A stretch of 64,000 nucleotides of DNA from Aquabacter cavernae (GCF_003993795.1 NZ_RWKV01000015.1:1-64000), one strand, 5' to 3'. Positions 8,607 to 27,125 are shown, counted from the first letter of the stretch. The notes: generated by a model from the sequence alone, not told the origin. Translations and numbers: made by a program.

Positions 8607-9803
8607 TCAGCTCTTCTTCACCAGCGGGCAGTCGCCTTCATTGAGCGGGCGGAAGGCCTCGTCGCCGGGAATGACGCGGATCAGCTTCAGATAGTCCCAG
8701 GGATACTTCTGCTCTTCAGGGCTCTTCACCTGCAGCAGATAGAGGTCGTGCACCATGCGCCCGTCCTCGCGGATCTTGCCGCCATGGGAGAAGAAGTCGT
8801 CCACGGGCGTCGCCTTCATCTGCGCCACCACCTTTTCGGTGTCCGTGGTGCCCGCGGCCTTCACCGCCTTCAGATAGTGCAGGATGGCCGAATAGGTGCC
8901 CGCTTGGCCCATGGTGGGCATGGCCTTGTGGCGCTCGTAGAAGCGCTTGGACCAGGCGCGGGTCTCGTCATTCAGGTCCCAGTAGAAGCCCTGGGTGAGG
9001 ATGAGCCCCTGCGCCGTCTTCAAGCCGATGGCGTGGATGTCGGTGATGTGGAGATAGAGGCCCGCCAGCTTGATGCCGGACTGGGGGATGCCGAACTCGT
9101 TGGCCTGCTTGATGGCATTCACCTGATCGGCGCCGGAATTGGCGAAGGCGATCAGCTTGGCGCCCTTGGCCTGCGCCTGGAGCAGGTAGGAGGAGAAGTC
9201 CGACGTGCCCTGGGGATGGCGCACGCCGCCGACGATCTTGCCCCCATTCTTCTCCACGGCTGCCGCCGTGTCGCGCTCCAGGGCGGTGCCGAAGGCATAG
9301 TCGGCCGTGATGAAGAACCAGGGACCGTCCTTCGCCAGCGAGGCGCCGGTGCCGGAGGCGAGCGCATAGGTGTCATAGGTCCAGTGGATGCCGGTGGGCG
9401 CGCAGGCCTTGCCGGTGAAGTCGGACGACCCGCCCGTGGAGGCGAGCACCAGCTTGTTCTTCTTGCGGCCGATCTCCTGCACCGCCAGCAGCACCGAAGA
9501 GGTGGGGATGTCGGCGATGACATCCACATTGTCTTCGTCGATCCAGCGGGACACGATGGCCGAGCCCACGTCCGGCTTGTTCTGGTGGTCGCCTGCCACG
9601 ATCTCGATGGGCCGACCCAGCACGGTGCCGCCGAAATCCTCCACCGCCATCTGCGCCGCGATCACCGAACCCGGCCCGGCCATGTCCGCATAGATGCCGG
9701 ACTGGTCATTGAGGACGCCGATCTTGAGGGGCTTCTGGTCGGCGGCGGACGCGGCCGTGGCGCCCAGGATCAGGGCGGACAGCCAAAGGGGGGCAAGGCG
9801 CAT
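8607..9803 (-). CDS. ABC transporter substrate-binding protein, branched-chain amino acid type (orphan)
   Basis: A 398-residue periplasmic type I binding protein (Leu/Ile/Val-binding family, COG0683). ATG 9803 gives a clear signal peptide (MRLAPLWLSALILGATAASA) and has GAGAG upstream; the longer reading frame has no such N-terminus. The mature protein starts KIGVLNDQSGIYADMAGPGS and has the family's two-lobe pattern (WFFITADYAFGTALERD, LIAFANSGADQVNAIKQANEFG). No permease or ATPase gene adjoins it, so it is an orphan component here. The ligand cannot be told from sequence; this family binds amino acids, amides, urea and aromatic acids. Confidence 0.85.
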   Translation of the reverse strand: MRLAPLWLSALILGATAASAADQKPLKIGVLNDQSGIYADMAGPGSVIAAQMAVEDFGGTVLGRPIEIVAGDHQNKPDVGSAIVSRWIDEDNVDVIADIPTSSVLLAVQEIGRKKNKLVLASTGGSSDFTGKACAPTGIHWTYDTYALASGTGASLAKDGPWFFITADYAFGTALERDTAAAVEKNGGKIVGGVRHPQGTSDFSSYLLQAQAKGAKLIAFANSGADQVNAIKQANEFGIPQSGIKLAGLYLHITDIHAIGLKTAQGLILTQGFYWDLNDETRAWSKRFYERHKAMPTMGQAGTYSAILHYLKAVKAAGTTDTEKVVAQMKATPVDDFFSHGGKIREDGRMVHDLYLLQVKSPEEQKYPWDYLKLIRVIPGDEAFRPLNEGDCPLVKKS

Positions 9804-10000
9804 AATGCTCTCTACCAATGCTTGGGAGGCCATCTCGCCAATCGGGGACTTTCGCCCGTTGGGATCCGGCGGAGTGAACGGACCCGGCATTTAGCGGAGA
9901 TGAAGCGCCCTTTCAAATATTTTCACTTGAATTAGTGGTTTTTTATTTTTCCACATCAAATATCCGTTGAATGATGGGTTGGCATCACCCGCCCAAAACA
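9804..10000. other. AT-rich gap upstream of the binding-protein gene
   Basis: About 200 bases without a gene. Bases 9915-9970 are conspicuously AT-rich (TTTTTTATTTTTCC) against the GC-rich background, consistent with the promoter region of the minus-strand gene at 9803. No confident -35/-10 pair is assigned. Confidence 0.4.
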
Positions 10001-10028
10001 AAAGAGCCGCCCCGAGGGGCGGCTCTTT
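10001..10028 (-). terminator. intrinsic terminator of the rpoBC operon
   Basis: Arms of 12 bp (AAAGAGCCGCCC / GGGCGGCTCTTT) with a 4-base loop. On the minus strand it is followed by TTTTGTTTT, and it lies 26 bases after the rpoC stop. Confidence 0.85.
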
Positions 10029-10054
10029 CAGTTCAGCGTCAGCGCCTTGAAGGA

Positions 10055-14233
<4,179 letters not shown>

Positions 14234-14313
14234 CGCCGTCTCCTTCGGCTCGGCGCCTCGCCCTCATGCCGTCCTTGAGGGGTCGCGCCGGGAAATTCGC
14301 TATTCGGCACCAA

Positions 14314-14336
14314 GGCGGAGGCGCGTCGCCTCCGCC
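14314..14336 (-). other. stem-loop between rpoB and rpoC
   Basis: Perfect 10-bp arms GGCGGAGGCG / CGCCTCCGCC with a 3-base loop lie in the 118-bp rpoB-rpoC gap. There is no U-run, so a processing or stability hairpin is more likely than a terminator. Confidence 0.45.
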
Positions 14337-14351
14337 CGTATGGGGGCAGCC

Positions 14352-18482
<4,131 letters not shown>

Positions 18483-18674
18483 CTCGATCCTCGTCCGTCC
18501 TGGTCCTCAGGGCCCGGCCTTTCCGGAGAAAGGCTTCCGCGGCGGCCCACCGACCCACCACCATTCCGGCGGAAACGCGGGGTGGTGAAACACCATCCCA
18601 TTCCGCGCCGAAACGGCTCACCGTGCAGTCGCAAGCGGCTGCCCGGAGAACCGTCCATCCCCCAGCGGGGCAAA

Positions 18675-18700
18675 CGGCCCCGGGATTGCTCCCGGGGCCG
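18675..18700 (-). terminator. attenuator-like hairpin between rplL and rpoB
   Basis: Perfect arms CGGCCCCGGGA / TCCCGGGGCCG with a 4-base loop, followed on the minus strand by only TTTG. It sits just after rplL, where many bacteria have a partial terminator that reduces rpoBC transcription relative to the ribosomal protein genes. Its efficiency is inferred. Confidence 0.55.
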
Positions 18701-18714
18701 CGAATGTCACAAGC

Positions 18715-19092
18715 TCACTTGAGCTCGACCTTGGCGCCAGCCTTCTCGAGCTGAGCCTTGAGCTTCTCGGCCTCGTCCTTGGAAACGCTTTCCTTGACGG
18801 GCTTGGGAGCGCCTTCCACCAGATCCTTGGCCTCTTTCAGGCCCAGGCCGGTGATGGCGCGCACTTCCTTGATGACCTCGATCTTCTTGTCGCCGGCGGC
18901 AGCCAGGACAACGGTGAACTCGGTCTGCTCCTCAACGGCCGCAGCGGCAGCGCCGCCGGCCGGGGCAGCCGCAACCGCAACGGCGGCAGCGGCGGAAACG
19001 CCCCACTTCTCTTCGAGGAGCTTCGCCAGCTCGGCGGCCTCGAGAACGGTGAGGGAGGACAGCTCGTCAACGAGCTTGGTCAGATCAGCCAT
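18715..19092 (-). CDS. rplL: 50S ribosomal protein L7/L12
   Basis: A 125-residue acidic stalk protein. It has an N-terminal dimerisation helix ([20 protein letters not shown]), an Ala-rich hinge at about 35-55 and the C-terminal domain with the elongation-factor-binding helix KTFVLAAAG-like segment [20 protein letters not shown] and [20 protein letters not shown]. Encoded directly after rplJ. Present in multiple copies per ribosome with L10. Confidence 0.97.
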   Translation of the reverse strand: MADLTKLVDELSSLTVLEAAELAKLLEEKWGVSAAAAVAVAAAPAGGAAAAAVEEQTEFTVVLAAAGDKKIEVIKEVRAITGLGLKEAKDLVEGAPKPVKESVSKDEAEKLKAQLEKAGAKVELK

Positions 19093-19143
19093 GGTATGTT
19101 CCTAAGATAGGTTCGAATGTCAGGTTTGCGAGATCCAACCGCC

Positions 19144-19662
19144 TCACGCGGCTTCGTCCTGTTTGGCATAGGCCCCGAACACGCGGGCAAGCTTGGCCGC
19201 CGGCGCAGTCGTGAGCTGGGCGATCTTCGTGGCCGGGGCCTGGATGAGGCCGACCAACTTCGCACGCAGTTCGTCCAGCGACGGCAGTGTGGCAAGCGCC
19301 TTCACACCGTCGGGATTCAGGGCCGTCGTGCCCATCGCTCCGCCAAGAATGACGAACTTGTCGTTCGTCTTGGCAAACTCGACAGCCACCTTCGGCGCCG
19401 CCACCGGATCGCTCGAATAAGCGATGATGGTGGGCCCCTTCAGCAGGGGCGCCACATGGGCGACATCGGAGCCTTCCAGAGCGATTTTGGCGAGGCGGTT
19501 TTTAGCCACCTTCACGGTCGCACCATTGGCCTTCATCTGCCGACGCAGTTTCGACATCTGGGCCACGGTGAGGCCGGAATAGTGGGCCACCACGACGACC
19601 GAAGTGCTCTTGAACACCTCGGAAAGCGTCGTGACGAGCTGTTGTTTTTCCGCTCGATCCAC
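19144..19662 (-). CDS. rplJ: 50S ribosomal protein L10
   Basis: A 172-residue protein starting at GTG 19662 ([17 protein letters not shown]), with AAAGAGAG about 9 bases upstream. The conserved N-terminal RNA-binding half ([33 protein letters not shown]) and the C-terminal helix that anchors L7/L12 dimers are both present. L10 is the usual autoregulator of the rplJL unit; an unusually long leader precedes this gene. Confidence 0.97.
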   Translation of the reverse strand: MDRAEKQQLVTTLSEVFKSTSVVVVAHYSGLTVAQMSKLRRQMKANGATVKVAKNRLAKIALEGSDVAHVAPLLKGPTIIAYSSDPVAAPKVAVEFAKTNDKFVILGGAMGTTALNPDGVKALATLPSLDELRAKLVGLIQAPATKIAQLTTAPAAKLARVFGAYAKQDEAA

Positions 19663-20115
19663 GTCTGGCTCTCTTTAAGCCTGTGGCGGAACCAGAAAAC
19701 TGGCGCCGCCGGTTGCACCTTGTCGCCCGTCCGGGGCGGACCGTCCTGATGGACATGCCCGCCGCGCTTCGCGCGACGCTCACATGCCCTGTCCCCTCGG
19801 GATCCGGGTCACCGGCCACAAGGTGCTGGTTCGAACCGACCTTCACCGGCAGCGCGGGAGCGCCACCTGAAAAAATTCCGGTCTTCACCCGTCTATGCTG
19901 GCCCTCACATATGCCGCCCTCAGGCGGCTTCGAGGATTAAGCCACGCACGAAGCGCGGCGCCTGCAGTCTCGGACAGGACTTGCCCATCCCGGCACCGGC
20001 ATGCCGATATCAGGATGAACATAAAGGCCGGGCGGGCGAACCCTCCCAGCCCCTCCGACGCCGTTTCCGACGTGGAAGCCTTAACGTCCCTCGTCAATGT
20101 ATCCATCGCCGGGGA
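19663..20115 (-). promoter_or_regulatory. long rplJL leader, candidate L10 autoregulatory RNA
   Basis: About 450 nt separate the predicted transcription start (near 20115) from rplJ. No convincing gene lies here. The stretch nearest rplJ (about 19690-19870) is GC-rich and can form several helices. In many bacteria this position holds the L10-binding leader that represses rplJL translation. Identity is inferred from position, not from a covariance model. Confidence 0.45.
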
Positions 20116-20121
20116 ACGGAT

Positions 20122-20150
20122 TCTATAAAGGGTAAAGGACGCGTTGTCAC
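20122..20150 (-). promoter_or_regulatory. candidate promoter for rplJL-rpoBC
   Basis: On the minus strand GTGACA (-35, 20150-20145), an exact 17-base spacer and TATAGA (-10, 20127-20122) lie in the rplA-rplJ gap. This supports rplJL-rpoBC having its own start, separate from rplKA. Confidence 0.6.
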
Positions 20151-20256
20151 GCCCTTTCCACATATCCCATCATGACGCCCAAGCCTCTCCTTTCACGGAG
20201 AGAAGGGCGCATGTGCCAAGATGCGGGCGCCCGAGGCACCCGCATCCTGGAAGCGA

Positions 20257-20961
20257 TCACGCGCCGGAGGCGACGACCGTCGCGGGCTCGACCTTGATGC
20301 CGGGGCCCATGGTGGAGCTGACGGCGACGCGCTGCAGATAGGTGCCCTTGGCGCCCGTCGGCTTCGCCTTCACCACCGCGTCAGCGAAGGCGCGGATGTT
20401 CTCGGCGAGCTTGTCGGCCGGGAACGAGGCCTTGCCGATACCGGCATGGATGATACCCGCCTTCTCGACGCGGAACTCCACCGCGCCGCCCTTGGCGGCG
20501 GCGACGGCGCCCTTCACGTCCATGGTGACGGTGCCGACCTTCGGGTTCGGCATCAGGCCGCGCGGGCCGAGCACCTTGCCGAGACGGCCGACCAGCGGCA
20601 TCAGGTCCGGGGTGGCGATGCAGCGATCGAAATCGATGGTGCCGCCCTGGATGCTCTCCAGCAGGTCTTCGGCGCCGACGATGTCCGCGCCCGCGGCCTT
20701 CGCCTCATCCGCCTTGGCGCCACGGGCGAACACCGCCACGCGCACCGTGCGGCCGGAGCCGTTGGGCAGGTTGCACACGCCGCGCACCATCTGGTCCGCA
20801 TGGCGGGGATCGACGCCCAGATTGAGCGCCACTTCGATGGTCTCATCGAACTTGGCGGTGGTCCGCTCCTTCAGGAGCGCCAGCGCCTCGTCGAGGCCAT
20901 ACAGCTTCAGGCGGTCGATGCCGTCGCGAGTCGCGCTAATGCGCTTGCCGAGCTTTGCCAT
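20257..20961 (-). CDS. rplA: 50S ribosomal protein L1
   Basis: A 234-residue protein beginning [17 protein letters not shown] 20961 is chosen over GTG 20970 because it matches the family start and has GGGGTGA 6 bases upstream. The conserved [21 protein letters not shown] segment is present. It starts 5 bases after the rplK stop, so the two are translationally linked. L1 binds 23S rRNA at the stalk. Confidence 0.97.
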   Translation of the reverse strand: MAKLGKRISATRDGIDRLKLYGLDEALALLKERTTAKFDETIEVALNLGVDPRHADQMVRGVCNLPNGSGRTVRVAVFARGAKADEAKAAGADIVGAEDLLESIQGGTIDFDRCIATPDLMPLVGRLGKVLGPRGLMPNPKVGTVTMDVKGAVAAAKGGAVEFRVEKAGIIHAGIGKASFPADKLAENIRAFADAVVKAKPTGAKGTYLQRVAVSSTMGPGIKVEPATVVASGA

Positions 20962-20966
20962 CGTCG

Positions 20967-21416
20967 TCACCCCTGAACCTGGAGGCCCATGGACCGGGCC
21001 GAGCCTTCGAGCATGCGCACAGCGGATTCAACCGTGTCGCAGTTCAGATCCTTCATCTTCGTCGCCGCGATCTCATTGAGCTGCGCACGAGAGACCTTGC
21101 CGACGGTCGTGCCCTTGCCGGGGGTCTTGGAACCGGAGCCGGGCTTCTTCTTCGTCTCGAGGCCGGCGGCCTTCTTGAGGAAGTAGGAAACCGGGGGGCT
21201 CTTCATCTCGAAGGTGAAGGAGCGGTCCTGGTAGACCGTGATGACGACGGGGATGGGCATCCCCTTCTCTTCCTTCTGCGTGGCGGCATTGAACGCCTTG
21301 CAGAACTCCATGATGTTCAGGCCGCGCTGGCCGAGCGCCGGGCCGATGGGCGGCGCCGGGTTGGCGCTGCCGGCGGCGACCTGCAGCTTGATGTAGCCGG
21401 TAATTTTCTTCGCCAT
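20967..21416 (-). CDS. rplK: 50S ribosomal protein L11
   Basis: A 149-residue protein starting [20 protein letters not shown] at ATG 21416; nine extra upstream residues in the open frame are not part of the family. It has the N-terminal [19 protein letters not shown] and the C-terminal 23S-binding domain. It is slightly longer than the usual 142 residues because of a [10 protein letters not shown] loop near residue 100. Followed closely by rplA. Confidence 0.97.
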   Translation of the reverse strand: MAKKITGYIKLQVAAGSANPAPPIGPALGQRGLNIMEFCKAFNAATQKEEKGMPIPVVITVYQDRSFTFEMKSPPVSYFLKKAAGLETKKKPGSGSKTPGKGTTVGKVSRAQLNEIAATKMKDLNCDTVESAVRMLEGSARSMGLQVQG

Positions 21417-21659
21417 GTCAAACTCCCGAATAAACGCCGACACCCCCGCCTCGAATGGCAGGGTGGGATCGGCCAGGGTCCGTGGTGCGGATCATCGGGG
21501 CATTGGCGAGACGCCCCGTCACCTCCCACGTCTTGCGAACCGGGATCACCCGGCTCCGCCTTCCCACCGACGCCAAGCGCCGCCGGGAAGGGCGTTCACA
21601 TAATCGATGCCGGACAGGCTGACAAGGGGCGCCCCTTCCCACAGGAGAGGCGCCCTGCC
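21417..21659 (-). other. nusG-rplK gap with a weak hairpin
   Basis: 243 bases without a gene. GGGCGCC (21627-21633) and GGCGCCC (21649-21655) can pair just after the nusG stop but lack a U-run. The rplKA promoter probably lies in this gap; I could not assign it. Confidence 0.35.
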
Positions 21660-22190
21660 TCAGACCTTCTCGACCTGCCCGAATTCCAGCTCCACCGGGG
21701 TGGCGCGGCCGAAGATGGAGACCGCCACCTTGAGGCGGGAGCGGGCCTCGTCCACTTCTTCCACGATGCCGTTGAAGGACGCGAAGGGGCCGTCGGAGAC
21801 CTTCACGGTCTCGCCGACCTCGTAGCTGATGGAGGGCTTCGGCCGCTCGATGCCTTCCTGCACCTGCTGCAGGATGCGCATGGCCTCATTCTCGGAGATG
21901 GGCATGGGCTTGTTGTCGGCGCCCAGGAAGCCCGTCACCTTCGGCGTGTTCTTGATGAGATGGAATGCCTCGTCGGTGAGGTCCATCTTCACGAGCACGT
22001 AGCCCGGAAAGAACTTGCGCTCGGTGTCCACCTTCCGGCCGCGGCGCACCTCAACCACCTTCTCGGTGGGCACGAGGATGTGCTCGAACAGATCGGCAAG
22101 GCCGCGCTGGTCGGCCTGCTCGCGAATGGAGTCCGCCACCTTCTTCTCGAAGTTGGAATAGGCGTGGACGATGTACCAGCGCTTCGCCAT
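21660..22190 (-). CDS. nusG: transcription termination/antitermination factor NusG
   Basis: A 176-residue protein from ATG 22190 ([20 protein letters not shown]). The NGN domain ([25 protein letters not shown]) occupies the first 115 residues and a KOW domain ([23 protein letters not shown]) the rest. NusG binds RNA polymerase and links it to Rho or to ribosomal S10. SecE is encoded 8 bases upstream, the standard order. Confidence 0.97.
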   Translation of the reverse strand: MAKRWYIVHAYSNFEKKVADSIREQADQRGLADLFEHILVPTEKVVEVRRGRKVDTERKFFPGYVLVKMDLTDEAFHLIKNTPKVTGFLGADNKPMPISENEAMRILQQVQEGIERPKPSISYEVGETVKVSDGPFASFNGIVEEVDEARSRLKVAVSIFGRATPVELEFGQVEKV

Positions 22191-22198
22191 GGCGTGTC

Positions 22199-22396
22199 TC
22201 AATGCCCGAGGGAGAGAATCTGACGGATGGCGAACTGCATCACCTGATCGGCCGCCAGGAAAAACAGGGAGGCGACCAGCACCATCACGAACACCATGGC
22301 GGTGGTGATGAGGGTCTCGCGCCGGGTCGGCCACGTAACCTTGTTGGTCTCCGTGCGCACCTGCCGGAAGAATTCGACGGGACTGATCTTCGCCAT
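22199..22396 (-). CDS. secE: preprotein translocase subunit SecE
   Basis: A 65-residue single-span form typical of alphaproteobacteria. The amphipathic N-terminal helix [20 protein letters not shown] carries the conserved KVTWP motif, followed by one transmembrane helix ([24 protein letters not shown]). SecE clamps SecY in the inner-membrane translocon. Co-transcribed with nusG. Confidence 0.96.
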   Translation of the reverse strand: MAKISPVEFFRQVRTETNKVTWPTRRETLITTAMVFVMVLVASLFFLAADQVMQFAIRQILSLGH

Positions 22397-22598
22397 ATCG
22401 TCTCGGCACGGCCAGCTTTCGCCCGCCTGCGCCTTCTCCTCAGGTTCCGGCGACCTCGAAGCCGTGCTGCGTGGTCGCCGCCGTGAAATCCGGGCCGTAT
22501 GCCTGCGGCCTTCGACAGTTCCGGACGAACGCTTGCGCGCCCGTGCCGATCCCTCGGCGCGCCTGTGACGCGCCCGGTGCGCCTATTCCCTTGGTGCG

Positions 22599-22675
22599 TG
22601 GCAGGAGTGGAGGGACTCGAACCCCCAACCCCCGGTTTTGGAGACCGGTGCTCTAACCAGTTGAGCTACACTCCT
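22599..22675 (-). tRNA. tRNA-Trp (anticodon CCA)
   Basis: A 77-nt cloverleaf: acceptor AGGAGTG/CACTCCT, D-arm GCTC...GAGC, anticodon loop CTCCAAA with anticodon CCA, T-loop GTTCGAG, and the 3' CCA encoded. Lies between tuf and secE, the conserved position. Confidence 0.97.
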
Positions 22676-22743
22676 ACTGCCCTGAGCACTCAAGGGTATG
22701 CGCCCTCGCGCCGGAAATTCGATCCAGCGCATCGGGGTGTGTG

Positions 22744-22772
22744 TGTCTAGTCAGCGAATGAAGCGCTGTAAA
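22744..22772 (-). promoter_or_regulatory. candidate tRNA-Trp promoter
   Basis: TTTACA (22772-22767), a 17-base spacer and TAGACA (22749-22744) on the minus strand, about 68 bases before the tRNA. Together with the tuf terminator upstream this suggests that tRNA-Trp, and possibly secE-nusG, have their own start. Confidence 0.5.
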
Positions 22773-22827
22773 GGGGGCGTGCGCGCTTTCCCTTTGGATT
22801 GCCCCCTGCCCCGTGCGGTGCGCCCCA

Positions 22828-22859
22828 AAAAGAAACGGGCCGGCGCAAGGCCGGCCCGT
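22828..22859 (-). terminator. intrinsic terminator after tuf
   Basis: 10-bp arms ACGGGCCGGC / GCCGGCCCGT (22835-22859) with a 5-base loop, followed on the minus strand by TTTCTTTTT. Confidence 0.85.
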
Positions 22860-22881
22860 CCGTCAACCCGTTAAGGGGCGA

Positions 22882-24075
<1,194 letters not shown>

Positions 24076-24137
24076 CGTTCTCTCTCGGTGTGCTCTGATC
24101 AGTCCATGGCGCGCCCGAGCGGGCGAAAAGACGCCGT

Positions 24138-24166
24138 GGGATAGGGGGTTTCCGTGCCGTCCGCAA
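24138..24166 (-). promoter_or_regulatory. possible tuf promoter
   Basis: TTGCGG (24166-24161), 17 bases, TATCCC (24143-24138) on the minus strand, giving a leader of about 55 nt. Weak consensus match. Confidence 0.35.
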
Positions 24167-24364
24167 GGGGCGGCGGGGCGTGGCGCGCAACAGCGCTTCG
24201 ATTCGGGCCGAATCACGGCACCCCGGCGCCCTGTCATGAATGGTTACGCTTTGGCCAAACTCAGCCATGCCCCGGCCGAAATTCCGCCGTGCTCGCACGG
24301 GCAAACTCCGCCTGCTCGCAACAGCCCGAATTGCCGCGGCAGGCGGAACCCGACGAGGCAGCCG

Positions 24365-24979
24365 ATGTACGCCGACAGAGTGACGCCGTTCCAAACCGCA
24401 CGCCGACCGGAAGGATCCCTTCGCTTCATCCGCTCGTCGCACGTTGCGCGCCCGACGCGATCCCGCCTCCTCGCCTTCGTGCTTGCCGCGACGGCGGTCG
24501 CGTCTATCGGCGCCGCGCTTCTCGGGCGGCTCGAAACGGATGCCGTGCACCTCCCCTCCCGCCCTGCGGCGCCCGCGGAACCCGGCCTGTTCGACTTCCA
24601 GCAGGTGCGCCAGCAGGTCCCGCCGTCGGTCGATACGGCGCCGGTGGAGAAGATTGTTTCGGTCCCTCCTGCCGCAATCCCCCTCCCCAGGGCGCCGGCA
24701 CCCGCCAGCGCCCCCGCCCTTCCCGCGGGAGTCGAGCGGTTCGATGCGTGCATGCCGGCATGCGACAGCCGAGACCCCGCGCGCGCCGGCACCCGGAGCA
24801 TGACGGTGGCCCCCGCCCGGCCCGGCGTCCCCCTGCCGCCCCTCGGCGTGGGGGAAGGCGTCCCGGCCAAGTCCGAGCCCGGCTTCATGGAACGCACGTT
24901 CACCGCAACCCGCGATGCCGTCACCGGCGCGACGAACCATGTGGCGGATCAGATGAAGAGCCTGATGGGAGCGAATTGA
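24365..24979 (+). CDS. hypothetical protein, one N-terminal membrane span
   Basis: A 204-residue protein from ATG 24365, chosen because the upstream part of the frame is Gly/Arg-rich, non-conserved-looking and overlaps the tuf promoter. One hydrophobic segment at about 38-60 (LLAFVLAATAVASIGAALLG) is followed by a Pro/Ala-rich region with one Cys pair (CMPACD) and a C-terminal amphipathic end (TFTATRDAVTGATNHVADQMKSLMG). I do not recognise a family. Probably anchored with its bulk in the periplasm. Coding status is likely but not certain. Confidence 0.5.
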   Translation: MYADRVTPFQTARRPEGSLRFIRSSHVARPTRSRLLAFVLAATAVASIGAALLGRLETDAVHLPSRPAAPAEPGLFDFQQVRQQVPPSVDTAPVEKIVSVPPAAIPLPRAPAPASAPALPAGVERFDACMPACDSRDPARAGTRSMTVAPARPGVPLPPLGVGEGVPAKSEPGFMERTFTATRDAVTGATNHVADQMKSLMGAN

Positions 24980-25072
24980 GGCGCGGGCTTCAGCCCGGAA
25001 AGGACGGGGGCGCCCATGCGGCAGGCGCCCTCAGTCGTCCAACGACGAACCCGTGAAACGGAAGGGGCCGGC

Positions 25073-25146
25073 TGGAGCGGGTGAAGGGAATCGAACCCTC
25101 GTATTCAGCTTGGAAGGCTGCTGCTCTACCATTGAGCTACACCCGC
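25073..25146 (-). tRNA. tRNA-Gly (anticodon TCC)
   Basis: A 74-nt cloverleaf: acceptor GCGGGTG/CACCCGC, anticodon loop CTTCCAA, T-loop GTTCGATT, encoded CCA. It lies 43 bases downstream of tRNA-Tyr on the same strand and is probably co-transcribed with it. Confidence 0.97.
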
Positions 25147-25189
25147 ATGCCGAAGCGGCACTGCATTCCCTTAGCATGGGGACTGCCGA

Positions 25190-25274
25190 TGGTGGAGGGG
25201 GTTGGATTTGAACCAACGTAGGCAGAGCCAACGGATTTACAGTCCGTCCCCTTTAACCACTCGGGCACCCCTCC
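25190..25274 (-). tRNA. tRNA-Tyr (anticodon GTA), copy 1
   Basis: An 85-nt class II tRNA with a long variable arm: acceptor GGAGGGG/CCCCTCC, anticodon loop CTGTAAA, encoded CCA. Identical in sequence to copy 2 at 26944-27028. Confidence 0.97.
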
Positions 25275-25338
25275 ACAGCCTATCCGCCTGCGACGCAGGC
25301 TCACACGGAGCCGCGTCTCTGCCGGAAAGGCGGGCGAC

Positions 25339-25367
25339 GTTATGCGCACCCGCCATGCCCCTGTCAA
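25339..25367 (-). promoter_or_regulatory. promoter of tRNA-Tyr copy 1 / tRNA-Gly
   Basis: TTGACA (25367-25362), 17 bases, CATAAC (25344-25339) on the minus strand. The -10 lies 65 bases from the tRNA 5' end, the same distance as for copy 2. Confidence 0.7.
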
Positions 25368-25514
25368 CGTCCCCGCGCCGGAATGCCCGCGCCCGTTGAC
25401 GAGGATCCGAACTTCCCGGGGCTTTTGATCTGGATCAACGGAGCCCGCGCGCAACTGCATACCAACTCCCTGGATTTTTTCGCTGTTTGAACTTCGCGAA
25501 CGGGGGGACGGAGT

Positions 25515-26888
25515 GTGAGCGCGGACGGCTATCTGGAACAGAGGATCCAGTTTCTCGGCATAGACCAGGCGACCAGGGACAATCTGGTATCCGTCAGGGG
25601 ATTTCTCGCCGAAAACCTCGACACAATCCTGGACGCCTTCTACGGCCATGTCCTGAACTATCCGGATCTCGTGCGCCTCTTCGGCGAGACCAGGCAGCAG
25701 CAGGAAGCGGGCATCCGCCGGGCCAAGGCGGGGCAGGTGCGCCACTGGCAGCAGCTCTTCTCCGGCACGTTCGACGAGGCCTATGTGACCTCCGCCCGCG
25801 CCATCGGGCAGGTGCACAGCCGGGTCGGCCTGGAGCCGTCCTGGTATATCGGCGGCTACCTGATCCTCCTCAATTACCTCAATGCCTCCGTGAGCCGGAA
25901 GGTGGGACGCCTGCGCCGCCCCGTGGTGCCGCCCGATCAGGCGCCGCTTGTGATGGAGGCCATCAGCAAGGTGGTCATGTTGGACATGGACATCGCCATC
26001 TCCACCTATCTGGCGGAGATCCGGCGCGCCCATGACGGACGGCTGGCCCAGTCCTTCGAGACCTCCGTTTCCAGCCTGGTGGGCGCTATCCTCGCCTCCG
26101 CCGTCACGCTCGGCGACGGCGCCGGGGCGGTGACCGGCGCCGTGGACCGCACCCGGAGCCTTGCCACCGAATCGGCCCAGGCCGCCGAGCAGGCATCGCT
26201 GAACACCCAGTCGGTGGCCGCCGCCACGGAGGAACTGGCCTCATCCAGCGGCGAAATCTCCCGGCAGGTGCAGCACGCCAATGCCATCGCCACGGGCGCC
26301 GCCGACGAGGCGGGCCGGGCGCAGACGGTGGTGGAGGGCCTCGCGGAGGCCGCGCGCGGCATCGGCAAGATCGTGGAGTTGATCCAGTCGGTGGCCGCGC
26401 AGACCCGCCTTCTCGCCCTCAATGCCACCATCGAGGCCGCGCGGGCGGGGGAATCGGGCAGAGGCTTCGCCGTGGTCGCCAGCGAGGTGAAGGCCCTCGC
26501 CACCCAGACCGAGCAGGCCACCAACGAGATCGCCTCCCAGATCGCCCGCATCCAGGCCGCCTCCGCCCAGACCACGCAGGTGATCACCGGCATCGGCGGC
26601 ACGATCCGGGAGATCGAGACCATCTTCGGCTCCATCGCCACCGCCATCGAGGAGCAGCTTGCCACGGCGGGCGAGATCAGCGGATCGGTTCAGCGCGCGG
26701 CGGCGGAGACGGCCAGCATCGCCGGCAACATGACCGCCGTCATTCTGGCCGCCGAGGGGGCGGCGGAGAGCGGCGAGAATGTACGCTCCATCTCCCGCCA
26801 GATCGTCACCGAGGCGCAGAGCCTCGACGGGCACGCCCACGCCTTCCTCGCCTCCATCGAGACGCAGAAGGTCGCGAAGGCGCACTGA
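25515..26888 (+). CDS. globin-coupled methyl-accepting chemotaxis protein
   Basis: A 457-residue soluble chemoreceptor from GTG 25515 (ATG is absent nearby; GGGGGGACGGA precedes). Residues about 1-165 form a globin-sensor/protoglobin domain with a probable haem-ligating H101 in [18 protein letters not shown]. The rest is a cytoplasmic MCP coiled coil with the signalling tip [18 protein letters not shown] and [15 protein letters not shown]; Arg takes the place of the usual Asn in QTNLLALN. No membrane span is present. Inferred role: sensing oxygen through haem and signalling to CheA. It lies between two identical tRNA-Tyr genes. Confidence 0.92.
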   Translation: MSADGYLEQRIQFLGIDQATRDNLVSVRGFLAENLDTILDAFYGHVLNYPDLVRLFGETRQQQEAGIRRAKAGQVRHWQQLFSGTFDEAYVTSARAIGQVHSRVGLEPSWYIGGYLILLNYLNASVSRKVGRLRRPVVPPDQAPLVMEAISKVVMLDMDIAISTYLAEIRRAHDGRLAQSFETSVSSLVGAILASAVTLGDGAGAVTGAVDRTRSLATESAQAAEQASLNTQSVAAATEELASSSGEISRQVQHANAIATGAADEAGRAQTVVEGLAEAARGIGKIVELIQSVAAQTRLLALNATIEAARAGESGRGFAVVASEVKALATQTEQATNEIASQIARIQAASAQTTQVITGIGGTIREIETIFGSIATAIEEQLATAGEISGSVQRAAAETASIAGNMTAVILAAEGAAESGENVRSISRQIVTEAQSLDGHAHAFLASIETQKVAKAH

Positions 26889-26943
26889 TGCGGGTTCTTC
26901 TGGGATGAGCGGCCGGTCACGGCGGACCGGCTGCGCGGCGGGA

Positions 26944-27028
26944 TGGTGGAGGGGGTTGGATTTGAACCAACGTAGGCAGAGCCAACGGATTTACAGTCCG
27001 TCCCCTTTAACCACTCGGGCACCCCTCC
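26944..27028 (-). tRNA. tRNA-Tyr (anticodon GTA), copy 2
   Basis: 85 nt, identical to copy 1, with encoded CCA. The perfect identity extends a few bases beyond the gene (26942-27029 against 25188-25275). Confidence 0.97.
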
Positions 27029-27092
27029 AGGTTCCCGCCCCTCGGGACGCATCGCGCACGCACCCGTCAACGGGGTGCCCCAAGGAGGCGCC

Positions 27093-27121
27093 GTTATGTA
27101 AAAGCGCCCCCGCGAAGTCAA
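27093..27121 (-). promoter_or_regulatory. promoter of tRNA-Tyr copy 2
   Basis: TTGACT (27121-27116), 17 bases, CATAAC (27098-27093), again with the -10 65 bases from the tRNA. The geometry matches copy 1 although the intervening sequence has diverged. Confidence 0.7.
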
Positions 27122-27125
27122 CCGC

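Noticed and set aside
8607-9803. Binding protein as part of the nic importer
   Set aside because: It is 33 kb away on the other strand, without the motif, and the cluster has its own binding protein.
19885-20163. Small open frames in the rplA-rplJ gap as genes
   Set aside because: No ribosome site or recognisable protein, and they overlap the predicted rplJL promoter and leader.
25188-27029. The tRNA-Tyr pair as attachment sites of an integrated element
   Set aside because: The repeats are whole tRNA genes, each with its own promoter, and there is no integrase or phage gene between them; duplication fits better.
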